DNA of 64,000 nt from Nitrosomonas sp. JL21 (GTDB lineage: Bacteria; Pseudomonadota; Gammaproteobacteria; Burkholderiales; Nitrosomonadaceae), in NCBI RefSeq assembly GCF_009833095.1, contig NZ_QRCB01000023.1:1-64000 (forward strand). Reading direction: 5' to 3'. Positions 51,810 through 60,896 of the stretch are shown here, in pieces. A program made the translations under genes and the position numbers. The notes beneath the pieces were generated by a model. That model was not told where the DNA came from. It did no database searches and saw only the letters and a program-made list of their open reading frames with translations. The first letter of the stretch is position 1. Each line of letters opens with the position of its first letter.

Positions 51810-52412
51810 TCATGGAATTTTTCTTATGATCGCATCTTGAATTTCATTAACAAACTTAATGACCCCACCCTTTAGGCGGTGATAATGCATATCCAGTTCA
51901 TCTAGCTTGTTACCTTTTATCCACCCTGGATAACTCGCAAGCGATTTATTAACCTTACCGCTATGTTTTATGCAATTATTAATCAACCTAAGCTCATCGT
52001 ATGAGTTGTAGTTATTGAGCGTAGTTATATCGCATAATTTTTCCTTAAGATTTACATCCCATTCACAAAATTTAAGAAATTTATTGATTTGGTTTTTCGT
52101 AAAAAGCTCACTTGCAATTGCCATTTCTTTTATGGAGATTTCAGATGTCTTAAATAATGCAACGATCATCATCTCTCCTGCAAGTTCTGTCGTAAGGTGA
52201 GCTATGTAGCGTTCATCATCTAAAGAACTAAGTAATTGCTCCTTATCGTCTGGATCGAGCGTATCGTCCGCTTCTATTTCAGCAGCTTGCCGTTGTAAGT
52301 TTTTCATTAATTGATTTCTCATGTTTACTGAAGACTCATAAAGGCCGTCAATTACTTCGTGATAATAGACCGTAGCAAATTTAACGCGGATTTTTTTTAA
52401 GTTTGTTTGCAT
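51810..52412 (-). CDS. Helical protein with HEPN-like motif
   Basis: A 200-residue all-helical protein without signal peptide. AGAGGGAA precedes the ATG. The segment DELRLINNCIKHSGKVN resembles the Asn-x-x-x-Lys-His motif of HEPN-type RNases and their relatives. The remainder has acidic helices (EADDTLDPDDKEQLL). Single HEPN-like proteins occur in defence and toxin systems; no partner nucleotidyltransferase is next to it. The family is not established. Confidence 0.6.
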   Translation of the reverse strand: MQTNLKKIRVKFATVYYHEVIDGLYESSVNMRNQLMKNLQRQAAEIEADDTLDPDDKEQLLSSLDDERYIAHLTTELAGEMMIVALFKTSEISIKEMAIASELFTKNQINKFLKFCEWDVNLKEKLCDITTLNNYNSYDELRLINNCIKHSGKVNKSLASYPGWIKGNKLDELDMHYHRLKGGVIKFVNEIQDAIIRKIP

Positions 52413-52694
52413 ATTTCCCTCTTATCGGAAGGCATTTTATTATGTGCATTTAATTAAAAACGCTTGATAATTTATAGGGTTATCCGATAAAAATCCGGTG
52501 AATTAATCTACTGCACAGAGCGAGCATGGCATAGATGGGAAGCCGGTGAACGCAGAATACATCCAGGATTATGGGAATTGTTTAAATTAAAATCAAAAAT
52601 TGTGGAATGACTGGATTGAAATCTCGCTTTAAGGTTAAACTCAGCTAATCTGGCACCGTATCAAAGCTATGAATTAATAGAAATTAGGCCAATT

Positions 52695-53243
52695 ATGAGC
52701 TTTCTTCGAATTATTAGCTTGACCATAATAATTTTAGTATCTGCTTGTTCTTCAACTCATTAATTTCCTCCAAACATTGAATCATCTGAGTTTTCACTTG
52801 ATGTATACAGTTATAGTTCACGTGGTATAAGTAACTCAGTAGTGGTCTCTGCAATAAATAAAGATACCTGTAAAAATTCTTCTTATGGATCTCTCGTTGG
52901 TAGAAGCGCAGGTTTTTCATATAAGTCAGTCAGAGAAATTCCGCAAATTAAAATATCTGCTCATGAAGTATTTGCTTTTCGATCTGATTATTTCGAAGGT
53001 AGGTCTTTCGAAATGAGAAGCTGTTCAGTTTATGGTTATTTTCAACCTAATCCCGATAGAAAATATAAAACAATTGTAAATATTACCGATGAAGCTGCAA
53101 CGTGTAATATTGTAGTGTATGACGTAACCAATGGAATTAATCAAAAAATAGAATTTGTTCAACCTCAATTCTCGTGTGGGTCTGAGAAAACCCCAAACGG
53201 TAAAAGGGAGGAGACAGAATTCCATATACCTCAATATTTATAA
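52695..53243 (+). pseudogene. Lipoprotein gene interrupted by a stop codon
   Basis: A lipoprotein signal (MSFLRIISLTIIILVSACSS, lipobox VSAC) runs into TAA at 52761-52763 after 22 codons. The same frame then continues FPPNIESSEFSLDVYSYSS and on to a stop at 53241, giving 182 codons in all. The downstream part is beta-rich with Cys pairs (KDTCKNSS, MRSCSVYG). An internal GTG at 52842 could restart translation but without a signal. A single nonsense change seems to have inactivated it; sequencing error is the other option. Confidence 0.6.
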
Positions 53244-53291
53244 ACTCCGAAGATCAACCTAACTGCTTAATAACTTAAGCTAAGCAATTTA

Positions 53292-53711
53292 TCAATCCCT
53301 CTTCTCTAACCATTCCGCCCACTTAATTGCCTTAGCTATCAAGTCAGCCCGATACGTCGCATTATATTTTGGCGTTCGTGAATGATAATTCGCTGCCCTA
53401 GTCCAGACATCCCCTTGATCATTCCTGATATGTAGCCGTATACGCCAAGCGGCCAAGTCAAAAGCATAACAACCCGCAGCTGACACATGATCAGGTTTAA
53501 TGCCATATTTGGATAAATCCTTTAAATATGCTGTATTGAACTGCATCGAGCCGAAATCATACGTACCATTACTGTTTCGCACCCGCTGCCCAGGTTTACC
53601 ACCCTCCTTTTCCGCTATGGCGAGCATGATATTGGCAGGTATCTCATACTTGATAGCAGCAGCGACCGAACAAACTACACGCTCCTGCATGTCCGGAGGC
53701 AAATCCATCAT
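53292..53711 (-). CDS. trbN: TrbN/VirB1-type lytic transglycosylase
   Basis: A 139-residue lysozyme-like transglycosylase. The catalytic Glu is in LAIAEKEGGKPG, and YDFGSMQFNT and AANYHSRTP are the other substrate-cleft motifs. No signal peptide is evident, whereas VirB1 proteins usually have one; RP4 TrbN does have one. The start overlaps the trbL stop (ATGA). It locally opens peptidoglycan for the mating channel. It is the last gene of the trb operon here, and trbM is absent. Confidence 0.85.
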   Translation of the reverse strand: MMDLPPDMQERVVCSVAAAIKYEIPANIMLAIAEKEGGKPGQRVRNSNGTYDFGSMQFNTAYLKDLSKYGIKPDHVSAAGCYAFDLAAWRIRLHIRNDQGDVWTRAANYHSRTPKYNATYRADLIAKAIKWAEWLEKRD

Positions 53712-54805
53712 AAGTCTCTTCCACCCGAAATATTCCCACCTCTTGCTGCCTCATATGCCTGGCCTTTCTCTATGGCATTTCTCAAAGCCTCCGTTCCATA
53801 TCGTGAAGATGTAGCCGCTGCAACCCGACTGACAACCAGTGACCCGCCATAAGAGGCAACCGCTGCCGCAGTCCCTGCCCCTGCTAGGAAATTGCCCCCA
53901 CTATAACCACCAATTCCACCATTCGATCCTATGGAACTGCCCGTAATAATCCCCGCCAATAATGGCGGCAACTTGGATATCAACACAAAAAACGCAATCG
54001 AAAAAATCAGCATCACCGCCAATTCTTCATAATTGAGCACATTCTTGCCCATCTTGGTGTAAAAACTGGTCAACAGATCGCTACCGATACCTACTATCAG
54101 CAGCATTACAAATAACTGAACGCCAATACTCAGCACTGTTTTAAAGTAATTGATGGCAATATCCGTTGTCCAGCGTGCCCCACCAAATCCCAGAAAAAAT
54201 ATCCCCGCATACATCAGTACCCAGGAAGAAATCATCAATAGCAGCATATTGACCGCAATGACGGCCAAAACAACTAGGATGATCAGCGAGATAATCATCG
54301 CGATTAAACTATCTACAGGTTGTAGTAAGGTGAGATTATTTGTGGCCTGAGTCCAGATCAAAACACCGGTATCTATGACACTGGAATGACTTGCACCTTG
54401 AGGTAATCCTGCTGCAGTTCTTCCTAGATCTTCCATCGACAAGATGATTGTACCGGCGATATTGTGTCCTGAAACTGCGTTGGTAAGCAGCCAGAAGTAC
54501 AGTCCCGTAAAAATAATAAAGCGCGTAAACTCAGCAAAGAAATCAGCTATATCCGCTTTGCGTAACAACATCATGCCGAAAGTCCATACCATGGAAATCA
54601 AAACTAGCGTCCAGAATAAACGTTCTGCTGCAGCTTGAATAATGTTCTTCCATGATCTAACTTTTCCGCCAAATTTCTGCACTACCTGATCCAGCACGCT
54701 TTGATTGGATGTTGGATCTATATAAGACAACTCAGCAAATGCGCTTGTTGATAAGCACATAAAGAAAAATAGGATTAAAACGGTGCCTAAATTAAACTTT
54801 TGCAT
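53708..54805 (-). CDS. trbL: TrbL/VirB6-type inner membrane channel protein
   Basis: A 365-residue polytopic protein with a signal-like start (FFMCLSTSAFAE) and at least six hydrophobic segments between 55 and 300. The carboxyl region is Gly/Ser-rich (IGSNGGIGGYSGGNFLAGAG). It matches TrbL, the VirB6-like core of P-type mating channels. Order trbJ-trbK-trbL is that of RP4. The usual TrbL is about 450-530 residues, so this one is short at the carboxyl end. Confidence 0.88.
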   Translation of the reverse strand: MQKFNLGTVLILFFFMCLSTSAFAELSYIDPTSNQSVLDQVVQKFGGKVRSWKNIIQAAAERLFWTLVLISMVWTFGMMLLRKADIADFFAEFTRFIIFTGLYFWLLTNAVSGHNIAGTIILSMEDLGRTAAGLPQGASHSSVIDTGVLIWTQATNNLTLLQPVDSLIAMIISLIILVVLAVIAVNMLLLMISSWVLMYAGIFFLGFGGARWTTDIAINYFKTVLSIGVQLFVMLLIVGIGSDLLTSFYTKMGKNVLNYEELAVMLIFSIAFFVLISKLPPLLAGIITGSSIGSNGGIGGYSGGNFLAGAGTAAAVASYGGSLVVSRVAAATSSRYGTEALRNAIEKGQAYEAARGGNISGGRDL

Positions 54806-54848
54806 TTGTAATCCCCAGGTTGAGTTACATGTAATTGATTACTGCTAT

Positions 54849-55025
54849 TTATTCGCCGAAGCCTTCTGCATCTTTAACAGACCAATTCTTCCTTTCCGGC
54901 ATCTCACTCAACTCCTTCTTAGGCTCTTTCATCTCCAGCTTGCCATCACCATCCTTATAACAACCCGATAACAGCAAAAAAGCCGATAACCCCACCACTG
55001 CAATGCTTAAATCACGTATTTTCAT
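54849..55025 (-). CDS. trbK: TrbK-like small lipoprotein (entry exclusion position)
   Basis: A 58-residue lipoprotein: MKIRDLSIAVVGLSAFLLL then SGC, with lipidated Cys22, followed by a charged mature part (KLEMKEPKKELSEMPERK). AAGGAGAA lies 4 bases before the ATG. It stands between trbJ and trbL, exactly where RP4 has trbK, the entry-exclusion lipoprotein (69 residues). The identification is by position, size and lipobox. Confidence 0.75.
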   Translation of the reverse strand: MKIRDLSIAVVGLSAFLLLSGCYKDGDGKLEMKEPKKELSEMPERKNWSVKDAEGFGE

Positions 55026-55048
55026 TGTCTTCTCCTTGAGCTAATTTA

Positions 55049-55849
55049 TTAAAACCCATCTCTAACCGACCAACTCCTACCCACAGGTAGTATCTCAGGA
55101 CTCAATCGCTTAATCGCCACTCCCCGCGCAGCCTGCTGCATAGCCTTCAGATCCACTTCAGCCTGGGCTTGTGTATTCAGTGCATTGTGCTGCGCAATCA
55201 GCATCTGACGCATCTGTAACAGCTGATTAGCCTGGAATGCCGCGAGTTGATTGGCGTATTGCAGTGCTGCCATCTGCCCTTCGGCTGTTTCAGTTCTCTG
55301 TTGCAATAATTGCAGGTGCGCAGCATCAACCGGCATCTGACTCTGATGCTCACTCAAACCGGTCAGAAGCCCATCATTAGCCTTCTTCTGGGCATCGGTG
55401 CTGGTATTTTGACCGTCCTGCAGTAATTTCCAGGCTGCTTCATTGCATTTTTCCTCGACACTGAAACACGGTGAGCTGCGGTAATACTCGACATTACGAA
55501 ACCGCTGCATATAACCGTCTATCCCTCCATAGGTCTGCTCGTAATAGCGTATCGTGTTGGTCAGGTGGATGAGTTTGTTCATTGCGAACTGGGCCTTCGC
55601 CCAAAGATATGCTGGAGGCGCTAAGGTATTTCTGACCATGTTTTCGTATTGCTCGAGCTGTTTTTTGTATTGATCTATGAGTATAAGGGTTTGATCCACA
55701 CTTTCTGTTGCGGTAACAATGCTTTGAGCGATATTGGCCGCATCGATGACAGGAATCCCCGTTGCACGAGCATTTGATGTAAGCCCTGCATTCATGATGA
55801 CCAGCAGCATCATGATGAATCGAATGGGTTTACTTCCAGCATTTACCAT
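55049..55849 (-). CDS. trbJ: TrbJ, periplasmic mating-pair protein (VirB5-like)
   Basis: A protein of 266 residues from the ATG at 55849 (AGGAG 7 bases upstream); an ATG two codons earlier is too close to that site. The signal peptide ends SNARA. The mature part is helical: LILIDQYKKQLEQYENMV, then TIRYYEQTYGG, and a long Gln/Ala-rich coiled coil (about 190-245). TrbJ has a role similar to VirB5, at the pilus tip or in assembly. It lies between trbI and trbK. Confidence 0.9.
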   Translation of the reverse strand: MVNAGSKPIRFIMMLLVIMNAGLTSNARATGIPVIDAANIAQSIVTATESVDQTLILIDQYKKQLEQYENMVRNTLAPPAYLWAKAQFAMNKLIHLTNTIRYYEQTYGGIDGYMQRFRNVEYYRSSPCFSVEEKCNEAAWKLLQDGQNTSTDAQKKANDGLLTGLSEHQSQMPVDAAHLQLLQQRTETAEGQMAALQYANQLAAFQANQLLQMRQMLIAQHNALNTQAQAEVDLKAMQQAARGVAIKRLSPEILPVGRSWSVRDGF

Positions 55850-55864
55850 TGGCATTCTCCTGTA

Positions 55865-57265
55865 TTAATAATCAAAGGACTGATACGGTTTAGAGAATCT
55901 CAGATCTTTGGTTACTATGATGTTGAATCGATATCCCGGCCTGATCTGGAGCGTTGGTGAGATATTGAGGTTTTTGCGAATCAGATTGGCCGTGACCAGT
56001 CCTAATTGCTGCCCCAGTGCCTGGCTCATGATGCTGCCAGCGTTCTGCCGTCCAAACGTACTTCCCGCATCGCGCTGGCTATAGGTTGAACCCGCCACAA
56101 TCGCCGACATGATCAGTGCTGAGCCAAAGATTCGAAGGTAATGGTTATTCACCTGATCGTTAAATCCGGCATACCCCAGCCCATCAGCACCGGGCATGGC
56201 GCCAATGTCCATCGTCTTGCCATCTGGGAAGATGATGCGCTGCCAGGCAACCAAAACCCTTGCCTGGCCGTATTCCACATCACTGGAGTAGGTGCCAACC
56301 AGCCGGGATCCTTGCGGTATCAAGCGCCAGCGACCCACGGGTGAGTCATAGATGTGTTGACTCACCTGGGCCATGATCTGCCCCGGCAGGCTGGAATTGA
56401 TACCGGAGATCAAGGTGGCCGGAATTACAAATCCTGCTTGTAATACATAGCGCGATGCGGGTTTTTGCACGTCACTATTTAATGTCCAGCGTTTTTCACC
56501 ATCAGTCGAATCAAAGCGTGAATAATCCTGTGCTTGTTTTTTCTGCTCATCATCCACCAAGCGGGGTGCCATATCATCCATAACCTCCTCTCCCCTCCCC
56601 GCTCCCAAGCCTCTCACATCTCCCCTATTTCCATGACCATTCATGCGCAATTTAGCCAAACGCGCCTGATACGCCGTCGTTGGATCCTCACGCAACGTCG
56701 AATCGATCTGATGCCGCACAGAGGCCATCTCAGCGAGCATTTCATCGCGCGTCGGTGTGGTATTGGGTGAGGATGTGCTGCTTCGAGGAGCAACGACATT
56801 GACCTGGGTTTTAGCCTTGATGGCCTCTTCCAGTTGCTGGCGTTTGAGCATGCGGATGTGTGCAAGATCTGGGTTTTGTGCTGGATTGGAAGGTTGGACG
56901 CCTACTCCAGGCGGCAACGGAGGTCGATCCAGATCAGCGGGCCGCTCGATAATGAGCCCCGGCAGGGGCATTTTGGAATCCGGTACTGCCGGTGGGTTTT
57001 TAGGCTCGATCATACCGCCGACATAATCTTTTGCGATGAGTGAGGCAAACGATTGGCTCGATTGCACATCTTGAGTAGTGTCAGGGGGTGGCTGATTGCG
57101 CTCGGCTGCGCGATTCATCGCTACAATCATCATGAGCAGCATAAAAACCAGCATGATTGCGCCAAATATGACGATCGGCAGATTATTGACGCGCCGAACC
57201 CCGGCAGATTTAACAATATTACCCGGTGCGCGGTCTTGAGATAGGAGGTTCGATTGCGTTGACAT
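55865..57265 (-). CDS. trbI: TrbI, VirB10-type channel scaffold
   Basis: A 466-residue VirB10-like protein. A single membrane span (about 28-50, NLPIVIFGAIMLVFMLLMMI) is followed by a Pro-rich periplasmic linker (70-130) and a carboxyl beta-domain with VLQAGFVIPATLISGINSSL and GRWRLIPQGSRLVG. The end FNIIVTKDLRF is typical. It spans the envelope, linking the inner membrane ATPases to the outer membrane TrbG/TrbH core. GGGGG precedes the start. Confidence 0.93.
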   Translation of the reverse strand: MSTQSNLLSQDRAPGNIVKSAGVRRVNNLPIVIFGAIMLVFMLLMMIVAMNRAAERNQPPPDTTQDVQSSQSFASLIAKDYVGGMIEPKNPPAVPDSKMPLPGLIIERPADLDRPPLPPGVGVQPSNPAQNPDLAHIRMLKRQQLEEAIKAKTQVNVVAPRSSTSSPNTTPTRDEMLAEMASVRHQIDSTLREDPTTAYQARLAKLRMNGHGNRGDVRGLGAGRGEEVMDDMAPRLVDDEQKKQAQDYSRFDSTDGEKRWTLNSDVQKPASRYVLQAGFVIPATLISGINSSLPGQIMAQVSQHIYDSPVGRWRLIPQGSRLVGTYSSDVEYGQARVLVAWQRIIFPDGKTMDIGAMPGADGLGYAGFNDQVNNHYLRIFGSALIMSAIVAGSTYSQRDAGSTFGRQNAGSIMSQALGQQLGLVTANLIRKNLNISPTLQIRPGYRFNIIVTKDLRFSKPYQSFDY

Positions 57266-57274
57266 TCTGTCCCC

Positions 57275-57763
57275 CTACTCTTCTTTCTTAACCCATAATC
57301 CGGCGGGATGGATACTGTCGGCGCGGGCCACAAATGCACGCGACAAGCGCGTATCTCCAATCATCAGATTGGCGTGATAGAGATCATCCGATTGATCCAC
57401 GATGTAGCTCAACCGAAGACCGGCTTTGTGTTCTGCATCTAATTGAGGGGCGACAAACAAGAATTGCTCAATCGATGATTCAGGGATTTCCTGCACGGCA
57501 AATCCTGAAACCCGCAGTTTCTCAACCAGCGTTTGCCCAAAAGCATCATTAACTGCATGAGCTATCGAGAATTGCGTCGTGGCAGCCGGATAGAGCCGAT
57601 CAATCTGGGCTGCGGCATCCATTGCCATGGACTGACTAGCTTGCAGCGATGGGTTTTGAATGAAATTGCCATATTGCGTTGTCGCGCATCCTTTCAGCAA
57701 CATGGACGCCAGCAACAGAATCAAGAAGCCGTGAGAATGATTCATTTTTATGTTCATCATCAA
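57275..57763 (-). CDS. trbH: TrbH, outer membrane lipoprotein (VirB7-like role)
   Basis: A 162-residue lipoprotein. The signal (GFLILLLASMLLKGCATT) has its lipobox at LKGC, and the mature domain contains HAVNDAFGQTLVEKLRVSGF. It matches the TrbH family of P-type systems, which stabilises TrbG and TrbI. The start overlaps the trbG stop by 4 bases, and trbI follows after 9 bases. Confidence 0.88.
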   Translation of the reverse strand: MMMNIKMNHSHGFLILLLASMLLKGCATTQYGNFIQNPSLQASQSMAMDAAAQIDRLYPAATTQFSIAHAVNDAFGQTLVEKLRVSGFAVQEIPESSIEQFLFVAPQLDAEHKAGLRLSYIVDQSDDLYHANLMIGDTRLSRAFVARADSIHPAGLWVKKEE

Positions 57764-58686
57764 TTCCCCCGAGAGATCGTCACCCGGCTTTGGTTACTTC
57801 CGACCCCTGCAATCAAAATGGCCCGATCGAACACGGCATCGACGATATAACGATCGCCCTGCAGACGATAATTGACCATCACCGTCTCATCGTCCCGAAA
57901 CAACCCCCCTTCCCTGTTCAGCAATAACAGCGTCGGTGCTTCTGTCTGCGCCATGATGCTTGGCATCTGTATGATGGTTTTCTGGCCATCGTTATAGACT
58001 CTGATCGGCTTCCAGGCCGCACTGCCATTCACCGAATACGCAAAATCGAGATTTCCCAGATATTCCCCGGTTTCAGGCATCGTTCTAGATCGTTTGATAT
58101 CCATCGCATGGCTCTCACGCGATTTGATCGCATCCCATTTGGCTAACGCATCCTCAGGATAGGTAAATCCCACTCTGGGCATGAAATCACGCCGATGGGA
58201 TCGCAGCCGCAAGTGATAGGTGCGCCGGTTGGTCGTCACGACCAATGAAGTCTCTAACCCCACATCGAGCGGTTTTACAATGAGGTGTTGAACTTCTTGG
58301 ACTCCCTGCCCTGTCACGGCCGGTTCAGCGAGCCAGCGGGCCTGATCGCCCAGATGAATCGAATTGACTTGTTCCCCGGCCTGCAATTCGATATCGCAGA
58401 CCTGCAATACCGCACAGACGATGCTCGGTTGCTGCGAGCCAAACAAAAACCGAATGGAGCCATCGGGTCCAGCAACCGGTTTCACGCCAGTAGGGTTGGC
58501 GGCTTGCCATTTCTTGGCCAAGTCGATGGCTGCGCGTTCCTGAGGTGTGAGCTGTGGGCTTTTGTCGGTGAAATACGCTTCAGATAAACCGTTTGCATGA
58601 ATAGGAGTGGCCCATGCAAACGTGATGATAAGCGCGCCCATAGCATTGAAAGAACTGAATACTCGCGAAAACCGTAATGAATTCAT
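57760..58686 (-). CDS. trbG: TrbG, VirB9-type outer membrane core protein
   Basis: A 308-residue VirB9-like protein. The signal peptide is cleaved near PIHA. The mature protein has LIVKPLDVGLETSLVVTTNR and RTYHLRLRS, the two hallmark VirB9 segments, and ends YIVDAVFDRAILIAGVG. It forms the outer membrane core with TrbH and TrbI. It is the first trb structural gene here: trbB-trbF, which precede trbG in RP4, are absent, and a TrbA-like regulator gene lies directly upstream. Confidence 0.92.
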   Translation of the reverse strand: MNSLRFSRVFSSFNAMGALIITFAWATPIHANGLSEAYFTDKSPQLTPQERAAIDLAKKWQAANPTGVKPVAGPDGSIRFLFGSQQPSIVCAVLQVCDIELQAGEQVNSIHLGDQARWLAEPAVTGQGVQEVQHLIVKPLDVGLETSLVVTTNRRTYHLRLRSHRRDFMPRVGFTYPEDALAKWDAIKSRESHAMDIKRSRTMPETGEYLGNLDFAYSVNGSAAWKPIRVYNDGQKTIIQMPSIMAQTEAPTLLLLNREGGLFRDDETVMVNYRLQGDRYIVDAVFDRAILIAGVGSNQSRVTISRGN

Positions 58687-58700
58687 GATGAGCGGTCTCT

Positions 58701-59015
58701 TTAGGTTTGTTTTGACCAGGAGAAATCCTGAATATAAATCCCCAGCGGGTTATTTCTGATCTGCTCTTCCGTCGTACTTGGGGTGGTCGGCTTGTTGTAA
58801 ATTCTGAGATCCGAACTATCAAACAAGAGCGGCAATGGTGTGCCCAGAGCCTTGGCAATAGCTTCAATAATTCTAAGCGATGGATTGGCATTGTCATGAG
58901 TCAGATCATTTAGAAATGAGATGGATACTCCCGCCCTTTCAGACAGCTCCGCCTTGCTTATTTTTTTCTCGCGCAGAATCCTGAGAATGTTAGTGGTCAG
59001 AATTAAATTGTACAT
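58701..59015 (-). CDS. trbA: TrbA/Xre-type helix-turn-helix regulator
   Basis: A 104-residue protein. The helix-turn-helix covers residues 8-62 (ILREKKISKAELSERAGVSI, then NPSLRIIEAIAKALG). The tail (NNPLGIYIQDFSWSKQ) is unlike standard Xre proteins. In RP4, TrbA/KorC-like repressors control the trb and tra operons and lie upstream of trbB. Here the gene precedes trbG by 15 bases on the same strand, so it would be co-transcribed with what it controls. AAGGAT precedes the ATG. Confidence 0.8.
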   Translation of the reverse strand: MYNLILTTNILRILREKKISKAELSERAGVSISFLNDLTHDNANPSLRIIEAIAKALGTPLPLLFDSSDLRIYNKPTTPSTTEEQIRNNPLGIYIQDFSWSKQT

Positions 59016-59409
59016 ATCTTGATCCTTGTATCATTAGCAGTTAAGTATTTGAGTTTTGGTTTATTCCTAATACATATTATGGTATTAAGGTTATAATGAC
59101 CACTTGGAGTAAATGTATACGATTTATTGGCTAGATGATAATCAAAAGCAAACAAAAATGAATGGGTCACGTACTGCTGAATTTTGGTTTTTGAGCAACC
59201 GAAGATCGTTTGAATTTTACAAAATATTTATAAATATCAGAGCAATATACAATAAACTATTTTATTCTTACTGAAATGCGACTATTTTTGCTATGAATAT
59301 TACTAATTTTTCTTACATTTGATGAAATTATCGCAGTGATATATTGCACTTTAAGCGTTGCAAAATTAACTGGTAGAACTACTTCGCATACAAGGTAATC
59401 ATTAAATCA
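59016..59409. promoter_or_regulatory. Divergent promoter region, trbA versus korB/parB
   Basis: A 394-base AT-rich gap. TATAAT occurs at 59092-59097 on the plus strand. Operators for TrbA and KorB would be expected here. No KorB-type inverted site could be assigned by eye, and no gene is present. Confidence 0.4.
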
Positions 59410-60471
59410 ATGGTAAGTAAGAATACTGTAGCTGAACCCAATAAAGCACCTGATGTATTAGGTGCGAGTCAAATTCCACTGGATTTGATTGTTGAAGACC
59501 CAACCCAGCCAAGAAAGATATTTGATCCGGATTCTCTCGCAGAATTAACCGAAACTATTAAAACACGCGGGGTCAAGACGCCTATTTCTGTGCGCCCCAA
59601 TCCTGATAAGTCTGGTACTTATATCATCAATCATGGCGCCAGAAGATTTCGTGCCAGCAAAAGTGCGGGGCTTGTCTCAATTCCTGCCTATATCGATACT
59701 GATTACAGTTTGGCTGACCAGGTCGTTGAAAATCTGCAGCGGGATAATCTAACATCTCGTGAAATTGTAGATTACATCGGCCGCGAAGTTGCCGTTGGTA
59801 AAACTCATGAGCAAATTGCCAAGTTGATCGGCAAGTCCCCATCCTATGTGTCATTACATGCTGCCGCAATGGATTTACCTGATCCCATCGCCGAGCTATT
59901 TAATTCGGGGGTATTAACGGATATCGCAACCATATTCAATTTAAAGAAAACTTTTAAGAGATATCCCCTGGAATTGACTGATTGGTTGAATTACAGCAAA
60001 CCAGAAGACCTTACGCGATCGAAGGTACAACAATTCAGAAAATTTCTCGAATCCAGAGATGATGAGAAAGGCATCATGACTGAATTGACACGTCAGGCCC
60101 CTTATCACCCATCTGACCTCAACGAGAACAGTGTTAAGAATAAATCAGAAAAACGTAAACTTAATGCCGATGACTTGCTTACTTACATTTATGTACGGCT
60201 CAAAAAACGCACGCATCAACCCCAGGATATTATGAAAAAACTATCCAATGCTCAAAAGACAACGATCTCGGAGGCACTTCAGAAATACTATGTAGCTGGT
60301 CAGAAATGCAAAGATTTATTTCATTCAATCCTAAACTCTTTAAAAGAAGGGGAATTTGACGGGGCGGGTCGCGGAGCTTTTAATCTGACGGCTTTCTTTT
60401 TTGGCGTCAATAAAAAAGAGTTTGACTTGGAAATGATCATCCACGAAGTCTCTCTTAATTTAGATAAATGA
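59410..60471 (+). CDS. korB: KorB/ParB-type DNA-binding protein
   Basis: A 353-residue ParB-family protein. The ParB/sulfiredoxin-like domain has IVEDPTQPRKIFDPDSLAEL, GTYIINHGARRFRAS, and ADQVVENLQRDNLTSREI (the CTPase region). A helix-turn-helix follows (KTHEQIAKLIGKSPSYVSLH), and a KorB-like middle domain (about 205-240) and carboxyl domain come after. KorB acts as both partition protein and global repressor on IncP plasmids. ParA is on the opposite strand 2 kb away, not adjacent. It overlaps the next gene by 4 bases (ATGA). Confidence 0.88.
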   Translation: MVSKNTVAEPNKAPDVLGASQIPLDLIVEDPTQPRKIFDPDSLAELTETIKTRGVKTPISVRPNPDKSGTYIINHGARRFRASKSAGLVSIPAYIDTDYSLADQVVENLQRDNLTSREIVDYIGREVAVGKTHEQIAKLIGKSPSYVSLHAAAMDLPDPIAELFNSGVLTDIATIFNLKKTFKRYPLELTDWLNYSKPEDLTRSKVQQFRKFLESRDDEKGIMTELTRQAPYHPSDLNENSVKNKSEKRKLNADDLLTYIYVRLKKRTHQPQDIMKKLSNAQKTTISEALQKYYVAGQKCKDLFHSILNSLKEGEFDGAGRGAFNLTAFFFGVNKKEFDLEMIIHEVSLNLDK

Positions 60472-60830
60472 AACAACGACTCATTGTCATGAATGGCCAC
60501 CGGGCTCTTCAGAATTTAACTGAAAATGGCTGGAAGACTACGGGTTTGATAAAGCCGGTTGAAGAAGGCATTAAACCGGGAATTTACAACCTTTTCATTT
60601 CAAAGGCTGCTGAAACAGAAAAAAGCGTTTATGAGGGATTGCTTCTTTTTGTAGACAAAGAAAAAAGTATAGTCTATCAGCAAGTCAATCAGGATTATAT
60701 TGCACACAAATTGGAGTTATTTGAAAAACCTCCGGTTGCCGGTAAAACCGTTTCTATTCAATACGACAACGAGAAATTAAATCTCAAGAAGATCGATCCT
60801 ATCAGCAAAAAAAGAACACATAGATTATAA
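60468..60830 (+). CDS. kfrB: KfrB-like domain protein
   Basis: A 120-residue protein. It begins KQRLIVMNGHRALQNLTENG, then IKPGIYNLFISKAAETEKS and IVYQQVNQDYIAHKLELFEK. This matches the KfrB domain of IncP plasmids, a small membrane-associated partner of the KfrA coiled-coil protein. It is translationally coupled to korB. No kfrA is seen. The function in plasmid stability is inferred from the family. Confidence 0.82.
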   Translation: MKQRLIVMNGHRALQNLTENGWKTTGLIKPVEEGIKPGIYNLFISKAAETEKSVYEGLLLFVDKEKSIVYQQVNQDYIAHKLELFEKPPVAGKTVSIQYDNEKLNLKKIDPISKKRTHRL

Positions 60831-60896
60831 ACTTGAAAATACTGATTAAACAAATTACGGCTATGCGAATCAAATTGCCGGTTCATCTTCACTACG

